48,394 bases of DNA from Pontibacillus marinus BH030004 = DSM 16465. Its GTDB lineage: Bacteria > Bacillota > Bacilli > Bacillales > BH030062. The position numbers were made by a program, and so were the translations under genes. The notes below the pieces were generated by a model. That model made no database searches and was not told where the DNA came from. It worked only from the letters and a program-made list of their open reading frames with translations. Below, piece by piece: positions 41,184 through 48,394 of the stretch (position 1 is the first letter of the stretch; each line of letters starts with the position of its first letter). Location of the stretch: contig NZ_AULJ01000043.1 of the NCBI RefSeq assembly GCF_000425225.1, positions 1 to 48,394 of the forward strand. Direction: 5' to 3'.

Positions 41184-42254
41184 TTAAGCTGTTTTTTTAT
41201 GATTTTTATAGAATTGATATAAATCCAACACTGTGACTTTTACAACTGCATACAACGGGATTGCAATGAGCATTCCGATAAATTTATATAAGGCTGCAGC
41301 TACTAGTAGAAGGAGGATGATTGTCAGTGGATGGATATTTAACTTGTTCCCTAATACCAGAGGTGCGACTAAATTCCCTTCTATTTGCTGGACGACAACC
41401 AATGTAATCAGAACATAAATGATCATACTTGGTTGTTGTGTTAAAGCTACAACAAGTGCAGGCAGCACTCCGAGGATTGGGCCAAAAAACGGGACAACTG
41501 CTGTGATTGTTACAAATATGGCTAGTAATAAAGCGTAAGGCAGTCCAATAATGGCATAACCAATATACATAAGAACACCATCAACTATAGCGACAGTAAT
41601 TTGTCCGATGATGTACCCTGATAGTTTCACACTTATATCTTGAAATACTTTGGTACCTTCATCTCGGTGTTTTTTTGGAATGAAATTAAGTATGAATGGA
41701 ATGAAGCGGTTATCATCCTTAAGAAAATAAAATAAAACAAATGGCACAACGACTAGAACTGTAGTAGCTCCAGTCAAAGCAGATGCAATTTGGCTAATAT
41801 TTTCCCCTAAGTTTTGAGTAATTCCACTTAAATAAGAGCTTGCTTCTTGACGTAGTTGATTGACGGACAACATTCCCATATCATGCTTATCAATCGTTTC
41901 TTGGGCCTTATTTGCTGTTTCTTTTAATTGTTTAGGAAGCTTTTGCGTAATATTAGAGAATTGGGTACTAATTTTTTGTGCAAATAATCTTCCTGCTAAA
42001 AACAGAAGTCCTGCAATAGCTGCGAACACAGACAAAATAGCAACCTCTTCAGGGATGAATTTTATTTTTCGTATCAGACGCACAATCGGTTTTAGTATGT
42101 AATACAAAAATCCAGCAATTAAGATTGGAAAGAATAACGTGCTAATGGCTGTCTTAAAAGGCGCTAATATATTTAATAAATTCAAGAAATAAATCAGGAT
42201 TAAGAATAGAATAGCTCCTGTAACGAATTTAAAATAAGGATGTTTGATCCACAT
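41184..42254 (-). CDS. AI-2E family transporter
   Basis: A 356-residue integral membrane protein of the AI-2E/PerM family. It has three N-terminal helices, a soluble insert from about 90 to 150, then five helices with the family block T-A-V-V-P-F-F-G-P-I-L-G and P-L-V-L-G-x-x-L-x-I-H-P. Despite the name, family members carry a range of substrates or ions, and none can be assigned here. ATG 42254 is preceded on the minus strand by AGGAAGG. It is a single gene. Confidence 0.88.
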   Translation of the reverse strand: MWIKHPYFKFVTGAILFLILIYFLNLLNILAPFKTAISTLFFPILIAGFLYYILKPIVRLIRKIKFIPEEVAILSVFAAIAGLLFLAGRLFAQKISTQFSNITQKLPKQLKETANKAQETIDKHDMGMLSVNQLRQEASSYLSGITQNLGENISQIASALTGATTVLVVVPFVLFYFLKDDNRFIPFILNFIPKKHRDEGTKVFQDISVKLSGYIIGQITVAIVDGVLMYIGYAIIGLPYALLLAIFVTITAVVPFFGPILGVLPALVVALTQQPSMIIYVLITLVVVQQIEGNLVAPLVLGNKLNIHPLTIILLLLVAAALYKFIGMLIAIPLYAVVKVTVLDLYQFYKNHKKTA

Positions 42255-42448
42255 ATGCCTTCCTCCTACATCGTCTTAACTTACTATTTAATACCACGCA
42301 CGCGATATGATGTAACATCCTTTATTTGGAGAGGACTGTTTATAGGATTTGTATAAGGAACTTTCATATGCAGTTGGATGAAGGTTTTTTTGAATAGAAT
42401 CTGGAATATTAAGGGATAGAAAGTGATGTTTAAGAAAAGAGGGATAGC

Positions 42449-42913
42449 ATTCGTTATAAATCGTTCATACTATTATTTGTTTTAATCTTGGTCACTTCCT
42501 GCTCAGTTGATGAAACAAAAACACTAAGTATAGAAAAAACAGATGAGTTTAAACAAGTAATAATTCAAAAAGTGGATACGGAAAAGTCTATATTTAACTT
42601 CACTAGTGAAAAAACTTCACTTATTTCGGAGATTATCGAATTGGTTAATAAGAAGTCTGTTAAACGGTTGAAAGATACAGAAGGTCATTTTAACGAATTG
42701 AAAGATAAGAGTTACTATTCCTTTACTTTTATAGATGAAAAGGGGGAGGTTCAAGATCTTCATCCTGAATTTGCTTTCTTGATTCTGGAGGATGGAACGC
42801 TTCTCTATTCCGATCAAGAGAGAGAAGATAAACAACTTTCACTGATTAGTATAGAAAAGCATCCAAAAGTGCTGGAGGATTTAAAAAAGGTCATTGATGT
42901 TACTAAACAATAG
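42449..42913 (+). CDS. Lipoprotein with ATT start
   Basis: A 154-residue lipoprotein of unknown function. The upstream in-frame stop is at 42431-42433. Between it and the lipobox the only canonical start is TTG 42488, inside the signal peptide and without a ribosome site. ATT 42449 lies five bases after AGAGGG and gives a complete signal peptide R-Y-K-S-F-I-L-L-F-V-L-I-L-V-T-S-C with Cys18. The mature domain is charged and small. Reading it from ATT is the best explanation. Confidence 0.65.
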   Translation: MRYKSFILLFVLILVTSCSVDETKTLSIEKTDEFKQVIIQKVDTEKSIFNFTSEKTSLISEIIELVNKKSVKRLKDTEGHFNELKDKSYYSFTFIDEKGEVQDLHPEFAFLILEDGTLLYSDQEREDKQLSLISIEKHPKVLEDLKKVIDVTKQ

Positions 42914-42967
42914 GCTTTTACGGACATCAAACCTAATAGCAGATTTGATGTCGCTAAAGCTTCTTTA

Positions 42968-43696
42968 TTATAAGATTTTCTCCAAGAAATCCTGTGCTCT
43001 TTGGGTTTCTGGTTTACTGAAAAATGTGGATGGAGGGGAGTCCTCAACTAACTTGCCATGGTCTAAGAAGAAAACACGATCAGCTACTTCTTTTGCAAAC
43101 CCCATTTCGTGAGTTACCACAGCCATTGTCATTCCGGACTTAGCCAAGTCTTTCATTACGTCTAGTACCTCATTAACCATCTCAGGGTCCAGGGCAGATG
43201 TTGGTTCATCAAATAGCATGATTTCAGGTTCCATAGCTAGCGCACGAGCGATAGCAACACGTTGCTTTTGTCCACCTGATAAATTATTCGGATAGGCGTT
43301 CGCTTTATCAGTTAGTCCTACCTTCTCCAAGAGGGACTTTGCTTTCGTCTCAGCTTGATCAGCTGTTTCACCTTTTACTTGTTTAGGTGCATACGTTATA
43401 TTATCGATAACCGTTAAGTGTGGAAACAAATGAAAATGCTGAAAGACCATACCAATATGCTCTCTAGCTTTAAGGATATTGGTTTTAGGATTCGTAATTT
43501 CATAGTCTTGTATCCAAACACTTCCGTTTGAAGGTGTTTCTAGTAGGTTTAAACAACGTAGGAAAGTGGACTTTCCTGAGCCTGATGGACCTACAATAGA
43601 GACCACCTCACCCGAGTTCACCTGTGTAGAAATATCACTTAATACCTCTGTTTTACCAAATGTTTTGGATAGATCTTCTACTTTAATCACTGACAC
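42968..43696 (-). CDS. artM: Polar amino-acid ABC transporter ATPase
   Basis: A 242-residue ABC ATPase. The Walker A is G-P-S-G-S-G-K-S-T (36-44), the signature L-S-G-G-Q-K-Q (139-145) and the Walker B I-M-L-F-D-E-P (159-165), with the switch His in V-T-H-E-M. It powers uptake of a polar amino acid through the permease at 43683. It overlaps that gene by 14 bases and is last in the order binding protein, permease, ATPase. Arginine is the likely substrate by analogy with B. subtilis ArtPQM, but glutamine or cystine cannot be excluded. Confidence 0.85.
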   Translation of the reverse strand: MSVIKVEDLSKTFGKTEVLSDISTQVNSGEVVSIVGPSGSGKSTFLRCLNLLETPSNGSVWIQDYEITNPKTNILKAREHIGMVFQHFHLFPHLTVIDNITYAPKQVKGETADQAETKAKSLLEKVGLTDKANAYPNNLSGGQKQRVAIARALAMEPEIMLFDEPTSALDPEMVNEVLDVMKDLAKSGMTMAVVTHEMGFAKEVADRVFFLDHGKLVEDSPPSTFFSKPETQRAQDFLEKIL

Positions 43697-44342
43697 GTAA
43701 CCTCCGTTCTAATAGCTTACCAAGCATCGTTAATCCCATAACTAATAGATAATAAATAAGTCCAACAAATAAAAGGGGCTCAAAGTTTCTATAAATATCA
43801 GAGCCAACTACCTGTGCACGACGCATGAGATCTAAGTAACTGATGGTCGACACAATAGCTGATTCCTTTGTGAGTGTAATAAATTCATTCATCAATGCTG
43901 GTAAAATGTTTTTTAATGCCTGAGGTAAAATCAAGTCTTTCATCATCGGACGATAGGGAACCCCAAGTGCTTGAGCAGCTTCTGTTTGCCCTTTCTCAAC
44001 AGCTTGAATTCCTGCACGGATGATCTCAGATATATAGGCAGAAGAATTTAGACCAAAAGCAAGAACAGCCGCAAAAAATGGTGGAATATTATATCCCGTT
44101 AATTGTGGGATAGCAAAATAGATAATCATAAGCTGTAGAATTAATGGCGTCCCTCGAAATACGGAGGTGTATGCATCAGCTAACCCAACCATGAATTTTA
44201 TTCGACTGATTTTAATTAAAGCTATTAATGTTCCTAAGATAAAACCAAATATGATTGATACACTTACAAATCCTAACGTTACCCATATTCCTTCTAGCAT
44301 AAAAGGAATATAAGGCACGATTTGGGTAAAATCCAAATTCAT
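43683..44342 (-). CDS. artQ: Polar amino-acid ABC transporter permease
   Basis: A 219-residue permease of the HisMQ/GlnP type with five helices. The EAA loop is [22 protein letters not shown]. The region F-R-G-T-P-L-I-L-Q precedes it, as in this family. It overlaps the ATPase gene by 14 bases and starts 35 bases after the binding-protein gene, forming one operon. Confidence 0.86.
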   Translation of the reverse strand: MNLDFTQIVPYIPFMLEGIWVTLGFVSVSIIFGFILGTLIALIKISRIKFMVGLADAYTSVFRGTPLILQLMIIYFAIPQLTGYNIPPFFAAVLAFGLNSSAYISEIIRAGIQAVEKGQTEAAQALGVPYRPMMKDLILPQALKNILPALMNEFITLTKESAIVSTISYLDLMRRAQVVGSDIYRNFEPLLFVGLIYYLLVMGLTMLGKLLERRLRVSD

Positions 44343-44377
44343 GCCTTCACCTCATTTCTAAATCGTGATGTTATAGT

Positions 44378-45136
44378 TTATTCTAAGTCTTCAAGCCATT
44401 CTTTCTTTAATTCCTCAAGTTTTCCGCTTTCTTTCATCTCTTTCAATACCTTATTTACGTCTTCTTTAAGGTCACTACCTTTTGGAAAAGCGACAGCCAT
44501 TCCTGGAGAACTAGAAGTAGGGTCTTCAAAGCCACCAAGATTTTGTTCTTTGATATAACCTTTAGCTGCTGCTTTGTCCATATATGCAACATCAATACGG
44601 TTAGTTTTTAATTCCTGAATAAGTGTAGAGCTGGTATCTACTTGTTTCATCTTAAAATCTACTTTTTCCTGAATTTTTTTAGCGCCTTCTTCTTGAATCG
44701 TTCCAAGCTGTACGCCTACCGTTTTACCTTCTAGTTGTTCTAGTGAATCAATGTTTGCATCTTTATTCGTAACGAACATTTCACCGGAGTGATTATATTG
44801 AGTAGAAAAATCTACGTTTTGGCTACGCTTTTCTGTTGCAGACATGCCAGCTAGAACCATATCTACTTTCTCTGTTTGAAGAGCTCCAATTAATCCATCA
44901 AATTTCATATCCTTAATTTCAAGGTTGTAACCTAGTTCGTCAGCAATATATTTCGCTAAATCAATATCGAATCCAACGATCTCACCAGATTCATTTCTAG
45001 ATTCAAATGGAGCAAAATCTGCTGATGTTCCCATAACCAATGTTTTCTCATTTTCACTTGCTGAAGAATTACTACATCCAATTAACCCAATTGATAAGAT
45101 AATCATTAGTGCGCTTACTACAAATTTGTTTTTCAT
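44378..45136 (-). CDS. artP: Amino-acid ABC transporter substrate-binding lipoprotein
   Basis: A 252-residue periplasmic-binding-type lipoprotein. The signal peptide ends in the lipobox L-I-G-C (Cys21). The class 3 binding fold shows A-D-F-A-P-F-E, G-F-D-I-D-L-A and later D-M-V-L-A-G-M-S-A-T, typical of basic or polar amino-acid binders. ATG 45136 lies behind AGGAGG; the frame extends upstream without a better start. It is the first gene of the transporter operon. Confidence 0.86.
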   Translation of the reverse strand: MKNKFVVSALMIILSIGLIGCSNSSASENEKTLVMGTSADFAPFESRNESGEIVGFDIDLAKYIADELGYNLEIKDMKFDGLIGALQTEKVDMVLAGMSATEKRSQNVDFSTQYNHSGEMFVTNKDANIDSLEQLEGKTVGVQLGTIQEEGAKKIQEKVDFKMKQVDTSSTLIQELKTNRIDVAYMDKAAAKGYIKEQNLGGFEDPTSSSPGMAVAFPKGSDLKEDVNKVLKEMKESGKLEELKKEWLEDLE

Positions 45137-45178
45137 GACTTTTCCTCCTAGATAATTATAAGTGTTCATGTATTTTTA

Positions 45179-45217
45179 TTAGTATTTAGAATACTAACAC
45201 ACATAATTATTCATTAA
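45179..45217. promoter_or_regulatory. Control region of artPQM with dyad and ARG-box-like site
   Basis: TTAGTAT (45179-45185) and ATACTAA (45191-45197) form a perfect 7-5-7 dyad. The adjacent ACATAATTATTCATTAA (45201-45217) reads on the minus strand as TGAATAATTATG, close to the ArgR/AhrC box. Arginine control is plausible but unproven. Confidence 0.45.
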
Positions 45218-45416
45218 AAGAGGTTATTTATAAATTATTATACATTCTTATGCATTTATTTGTTTTTGAGGTTGGATAATAAGATTTTTAAGTCCGTGAT
45301 CAAGGGGTTAAGTTTTTCTAGATAAATAAAAAAAGGAGTGTATAATTTTAAGAGAGAAAAAGTCTAATAGTAGATCAAAGTACCTTTGCAATAGTGTTAT
45401 AAATGGAGGTCACGGT

Positions 45417-46319
45417 GTGAAAAAGAAAGGAAACGTAAAAAGAAGTCAAGATCAAAGAGCCAGACGGTATAAAGTAAGAGAATCAACGACTTTACTTCCG
45501 TTTTTACAACAGGTTCTATCCCATCTGAGTCGTAATGCTGTTAAATCTGTCCTTACTAGTGGGAATGTAGTGATAGAAGGAAATGTAGTTACGAAGCATA
45601 ATTATCCACTTCAACAGGATCAAGTGGTGGAAATTCACAAAGATAACGTGCGATCTGAACATACGTTGAAAGGACTTACAATTCTTTATGAGGATAAGGA
45701 CATCATTGTAGTAGAAAAGGATTCAGGTCTTTTATCTATTTCTTCAGGTAAAGAGAAAACTTTAACGGCTCACCGCCAGCTTTCTGATTATGTTAAAACG
45801 AGTCATCCTAAAAATCGCATTTTCATTGTTCATCGGTTAGATCGAGATACCTCTGGTGTCATGATCTTTGCAAAGTCAGAACAGGTGAAAAACAAGCTGC
45901 AGAATGCATGGAAAGACATGGTGAAGGAGCGAACTTATATAGCTCTTGTAGAAGGGAAGATGCAAAAATCAGAAGGTGTGATAACATCTTGGCTAAAAGA
46001 AACAAAAACACATGTCATGTATTCTAGTAAGAAACCAAACGATGGTAAAAAGGCTGTAACCCATTATAAGGTGTTGCAGTCGAATCTAAATGTCTCCTTA
46101 GTTAAACTTAACCTTGAAACTGGGAGAAAGAATCAAATCCGCGTACACATGAAGGATATCGGCCATTCGATTGTTGGGGATAAAAAGTATGGAGCCACAA
46201 GTAATTCATTAGGTCGGTTAGGACTTCATGCAAAAGAAATTGCGTTTAAACACCCTTCCCGAAGTGAGATTTTACACTTTGAATCACAAGTGCCTGAAGT
46301 GTTTTTGGAGAAGTTCTAA
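45417..46319 (+). CDS. RluA-family pseudouridine synthase with S4 domain
   Basis: A 300-residue enzyme. The very basic first 20 residues are followed by an S4-like RNA-binding domain (about 28-75). The catalytic H-R-L-D-R-D-T-S-G has Asp142, and G-R-K-N-Q-I-R-V-H is a later family motif. It makes pseudouridine in a structured RNA; the site is unknown. GTG 45417 follows GGAGGTCAC. A terminator follows at 46368. It is the second RluA-type gene in the window. Confidence 0.88.
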   Translation: MKKKGNVKRSQDQRARRYKVRESTTLLPFLQQVLSHLSRNAVKSVLTSGNVVIEGNVVTKHNYPLQQDQVVEIHKDNVRSEHTLKGLTILYEDKDIIVVEKDSGLLSISSGKEKTLTAHRQLSDYVKTSHPKNRIFIVHRLDRDTSGVMIFAKSEQVKNKLQNAWKDMVKERTYIALVEGKMQKSEGVITSWLKETKTHVMYSSKKPNDGKKAVTHYKVLQSNLNVSLVKLNLETGRKNQIRVHMKDIGHSIVGDKKYGATSNSLGRLGLHAKEIAFKHPSRSEILHFESQVPEVFLEKF

Positions 46320-46367
46320 ACATTGTGTGAAAAGAGAAGATAGGAAGGCAATACAATAGTATATTTA

Positions 46368-46404
46368 AAGGCTTAGAGAAAGTTTATCTCTAAGCCTTGT
46401 TTTT
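46368..46404 (+). terminator. Rho-independent terminator
   Basis: AAGGCTTAGAGA (46368-46379) pairs with TCTCTAAGCCTT (46387-46398), followed by GTTTTT. Confidence 0.88.
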
Positions 46405-46654
46405 ATATCCCCAATATGTAGTTGAAAAAGAGTTCTCTGTATTATTTTGTGTAGATTTTTATTGATCAGTCTTCGTCTTAAGGGCCAGATTGTGGAAGAC
46501 TCAGTTTCGAAATAAATATTGAAATATATATACTAAAATGAGACTACTTAAAAATAATAAAGATTAGATGTACTTTGTACGATATTATCAATGAAAACAT
46601 AAATGTTATATAGAACAATTGTTGTATAGTTGTCCTAATTAAAGGTGGAATACT
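46405..46654 (+). other. Intergenic region with inverted repeat
   Basis: The region has no gene. AGTCTTC (46468-46474) and GAAGACT (46495-46501) form a seven-bp inverted repeat around an AAGGGCCAGATTGTG core. The rest is AT-rich with possible promoter elements near 46615 for the gene at 46655. Confidence 0.45.
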
Positions 46655-47008
46655 ATGAGTTTTCAACAAACAGACATTAATAAGGGATTTGTTTATAAAG
46701 TTCAACATATTCCCACTGGTGAGTATGTTTCTGAAAGTGGTGTATTGGAAAGTAACATTGAATTTGACCAATTAGCAAAGTTTAGAAGTAAAGAAGAAGC
46801 TAACTATTTTATAAATACCTTTATAAAGATAGGTGAAGGAGATCAACCCAATCAATTTAAATTAGTAAAACACAATACATTTTTATTGGATATTGATATT
46901 CCGTTCATGAATGACTTAAGGGATACAGATTTTCATAGCATTTCTGTTTTTTTTAAGCAAAAGGTGAAAAAGTTTAAACGCTTTAAGAATAAATGGATGA
47001 AGAAGTAG
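46655..47008 (+). CDS. Uncharacterised 117-residue protein
   Basis: A soluble protein of unknown function. The first half is mixed, with G-F-V-Y-K-V-Q-H-I-P-T-G-E-Y-V opening like a small beta domain, and the end is very basic (K-V-K-K-F-K-R-F-K-N-K-W-M-K-K). ATG 46655 follows AAAGGTGG. It may bind nucleic acid or membrane through its basic tail, but that is a guess. I recognise no family. Confidence 0.55.
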   Translation: MSFQQTDINKGFVYKVQHIPTGEYVSESGVLESNIEFDQLAKFRSKEEANYFINTFIKIGEGDQPNQFKLVKHNTFLLDIDIPFMNDLRDTDFHSISVFFKQKVKKFKRFKNKWMKK

Positions 47009-47057
47009 ATAGCTGTCAATTAAAAAAATAAGAGTTAGGTTATAGGGGGAGATACTA

Positions 47058-47369
47058 CTGCTATATGTTTTAATAGGAATTATATTAGGTTCCATTAAAT
47101 TAAAACACGTCTTTAAAGCAAAAACTAAGTATAAAAAGTATCAACAATCAGGTTTTGTAGTGTTTTTCTATGGTCTTGCTGTAGTCAATTCAATATTTTT
47201 CTTTAGTGAAGATGAGCAAATTAACCAACTCTTTATATATGTATTTCTTTTGATCATAATGATTTCCTGTATCCCTTTATTTATTGATGAAAATATACTA
47301 AATAAAATATCTAGAACTAGGTCACGTGGGAAACCTAAGAAGGAGGATATAGGAAAGGACGTTAAATGA
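47058..47369 (+). CDS. Two/three-helix membrane protein, non-canonical start
   Basis: A 103-residue protein. The frame opens after TAG 47043-47045 and has no ATG, GTG or TTG until GTG 47160. The sequence from 47058 encodes an extra helix, L-Y-V-L-I-G-I-I-L-G, a basic loop and then the helices near F-F-Y-G-L-A-V-V-N and F-I-Y-V-F-L-L-I-I-M. CTG 47058 is seven bases after GGGGGA; ATA 47052 is too close. Using GTG 47160 would discard the first helix and leave no ribosome site. The function is unknown. Confidence 0.5.
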   Translation: MLYVLIGIILGSIKLKHVFKAKTKYKKYQQSGFVVFFYGLAVVNSIFFFSEDEQINQLFIYVFLLIIMISCIPLFIDENILNKISRTRSRGKPKKEDIGKDVK

Positions 47370-47387
47370 AAATATTACGATATCAAT

Positions 47388-47434
47388 CCTTCATGATAAG
47401 GGCGCTATTCTGTAATATGAATAGCGTCTTTTTT
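47388..47434 (+). terminator. Hairpin of the dispersed GGCGC family
   Basis: TTCATGATAAGGGCGC (47390-47405) is identical to bases 456-471. The stem is GGCGCTATTC (47401-47410) with GAATAGCGTC (47419-47428), followed by T6. It terminates the gene at 47058. Confidence 0.75.
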
Positions 47435-47576
47435 ACACAGTAACTTGAGAGTAGCCAGGTACTTTTTCTATAGTAAGAAGTGGCTGTTATATTATAGTAG
47501 AATTGAAATTAATTTAAATAAACAAGTTTACGAACGATATTAAAAGTATTAAGCAAACGTTAGAGGGGGGACAATA

Positions 47577-48173
47577 TTGTTTAAACAAAGAAAATTTTTA
47601 TCACTACGACAATATGAACTTCAAAAAGATGGAGTAAAAGTTAAGGCAAAAGGTATCACAAATAATCATGAATATAAAATAAATTTTGAGACGCTTGGGA
47701 GAGATATAGAGTACTATAAAAACGGAAGTCTAGGTTGGCTGATAGGGGCTATAATTACTACGATAGTCCCGCTAGGCGTTTTAATAGAGGACTTCTTTCT
47801 GGGGACAGAAGAGGCTAGTTTTGGAGCGGGATTTTTTTATTTATCTATCTCATTTATATGTTTTACTGTATATTTTTCAAAAGCGAAAAATTATCTCATT
47901 ATAACTGGTGGAAGCCATAATCTTGCATTTTTTAAAAATAAGCCATCTTCATATGACTTAAGTGAATATATAGAAGATATTCTTCTTGCAAGAAAAGATT
48001 ACTTAAGAGACAAATATACTAAAATTGATATAGGTTATTCATTTGAGGATCAAGTAAACATTTATAGAAGGTTACGAGAGGAAAAAATTATTACAGAACA
48101 AGAGTATGAGAACTTAGTAAAAGTTCGTATTGATTACGAGGAACAACCCAAGGAGAAAGCAGGGTTCATATAG
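47577..48173 (+). CDS. Membrane protein with SHOCT-like tail
   Basis: A 198-residue protein. Two helices lie at about 53-72 and 85-103. The N-terminal part is beta-rich and cytosolic. The last 40 residues, E-D-Q-V-N-I-Y-R-R-L-R-E-E-K-I-I-T-E-Q-E-Y, resemble a SHOCT-type short helical domain. TTG 47577 lies behind a GGGGGG ribosome site. It stands alone. The function is unknown. Confidence 0.62.
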   Translation: MFKQRKFLSLRQYELQKDGVKVKAKGITNNHEYKINFETLGRDIEYYKNGSLGWLIGAIITTIVPLGVLIEDFFLGTEEASFGAGFFYLSISFICFTVYFSKAKNYLIITGGSHNLAFFKNKPSSYDLSEYIEDILLARKDYLRDKYTKIDIGYSFEDQVNIYRRLREEKIITEQEYENLVKVRIDYEEQPKEKAGFI

Positions 48174-48282
48174 GATAGGTAATTGAGAACTCATCAATCT
48201 CGTTACACAAATAAAACTATATAATTCAAATCATACCAAACAATACAAGCCACCTGACTAAATTGAATTGAGCTTTGAAAGT

Positions 48283-48305
48283 TATCTCGAATTCAAGTCT
48301 TCCAC
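48283..48305 (+). repeat. Palindrome half of dispersed element
   Basis: ATCTCGAATTCAAGTCTTCC (48284-48303) matches the element at 442 and 1167 except for one base in the palindrome. No GGCGC stem follows, so it is partial or degenerate. The rest of the tail from 48174 to the window end holds nothing I can identify. Confidence 0.5.
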
Positions 48306-48394
48306 ATAAGACCAGCTATAAAAAGTCAAGTATCTAAATCAATGTTTCTTTAGGTTTAAAGGAATAAAATTTGGCATGCCAAATAAACCTCACG

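Noticed and set aside
1-48394. CRISPR arrays, transposases, phage genes and tRNA genes
   Set aside because: No regularly spaced direct repeats, transposase motifs, phage structural genes or tRNA cloverleaf signatures were recognised.

Overview
The window looks like chromosomal DNA of a low-GC Firmicute of the family Bacillaceae; I do not claim a genus. The reasons are AT-rich sequence, strong AGGAGG-type ribosome binding sites, many TTG starts, and gene pairs with close Bacillus subtilis counterparts (csbB-gtcA-yfhO, citA/citR, an artPQM-type amino-acid transporter, a DUF2642 protein). No tRNA, rRNA, insertion sequence, prophage or CRISPR array was recognised.

Layout. Positions 1-5.6 kb hold single-gene units: small Cys-rich and lipoprotein genes, an erythromycin-esterase-like lipoprotein, a decayed acetyltransferase next to a DUF4269 nucleotidyltransferase-like gene, and a GNAT gene. 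Related hairpins separate several of them. 5.8-9.8 kb is a three-gene wall-polymer glycosylation operon (csbB, gtcA, yfhO) behind a convincing sigma-B-type promoter. 9.8-15.7 kb is a series of lipoproteins, small membrane proteins and single-domain enzymes (histidine phosphatase, GNAT, ASCH). 15.7-17.8 kb is citA with its divergent regulator citR. 17.8-23.3 kb contains a glycolipid-binding-like protein, a kinase-like protein, an MFS exporter, a YczE-type membrane protein, two members of an unnamed paralogous membrane family, and a DUF2642 protein. 23.4-25.5 kb is a cluster of unnamed lipoprotein and membrane proteins. 25.5-37 kb carries stand-alone enzymes: a nucleotidyltransferase, hydrolases, rlmN, an MFS/HTH pair with matching palindromic operators, an APH(6)-like kinase, a pseudouridine synthase, a methyltransferase, two P-loop proteins and a metallo-beta-lactamase-fold protein. 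37-39 kb is a glycine riboswitch with terminator ahead of an ACT-domain protein and a UPF0210 protein. 39-48 kb holds a Nudix enzyme, a TerC protein, an AI-2E-family transporter, a polar amino-acid ABC transporter, a second pseudouridine synthase and several unknowns.

Three observations stand out. First, several intact genes have no usable ATG, GTG or TTG start but have a good ribosome binding site at the right distance from ATT, ATC or CTG. In a three-member paralogous family (11744, 21615, 22035) the N-termini align residue for residue when read from ATT, ATT and ATC. Second, a conserved 20-21 base motif (TTTGAAATAATTGGTATTAA) lies just upstream of five unrelated small genes, including members of that family, and looks like a shared extended -10 promoter or regulator site. 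Third, a dispersed element combines a CTTGAATTCAAG palindrome with GGCGC-type hairpins around the small accessory genes.

All functions come from reading motifs and family resemblance by eye; no database search was run.
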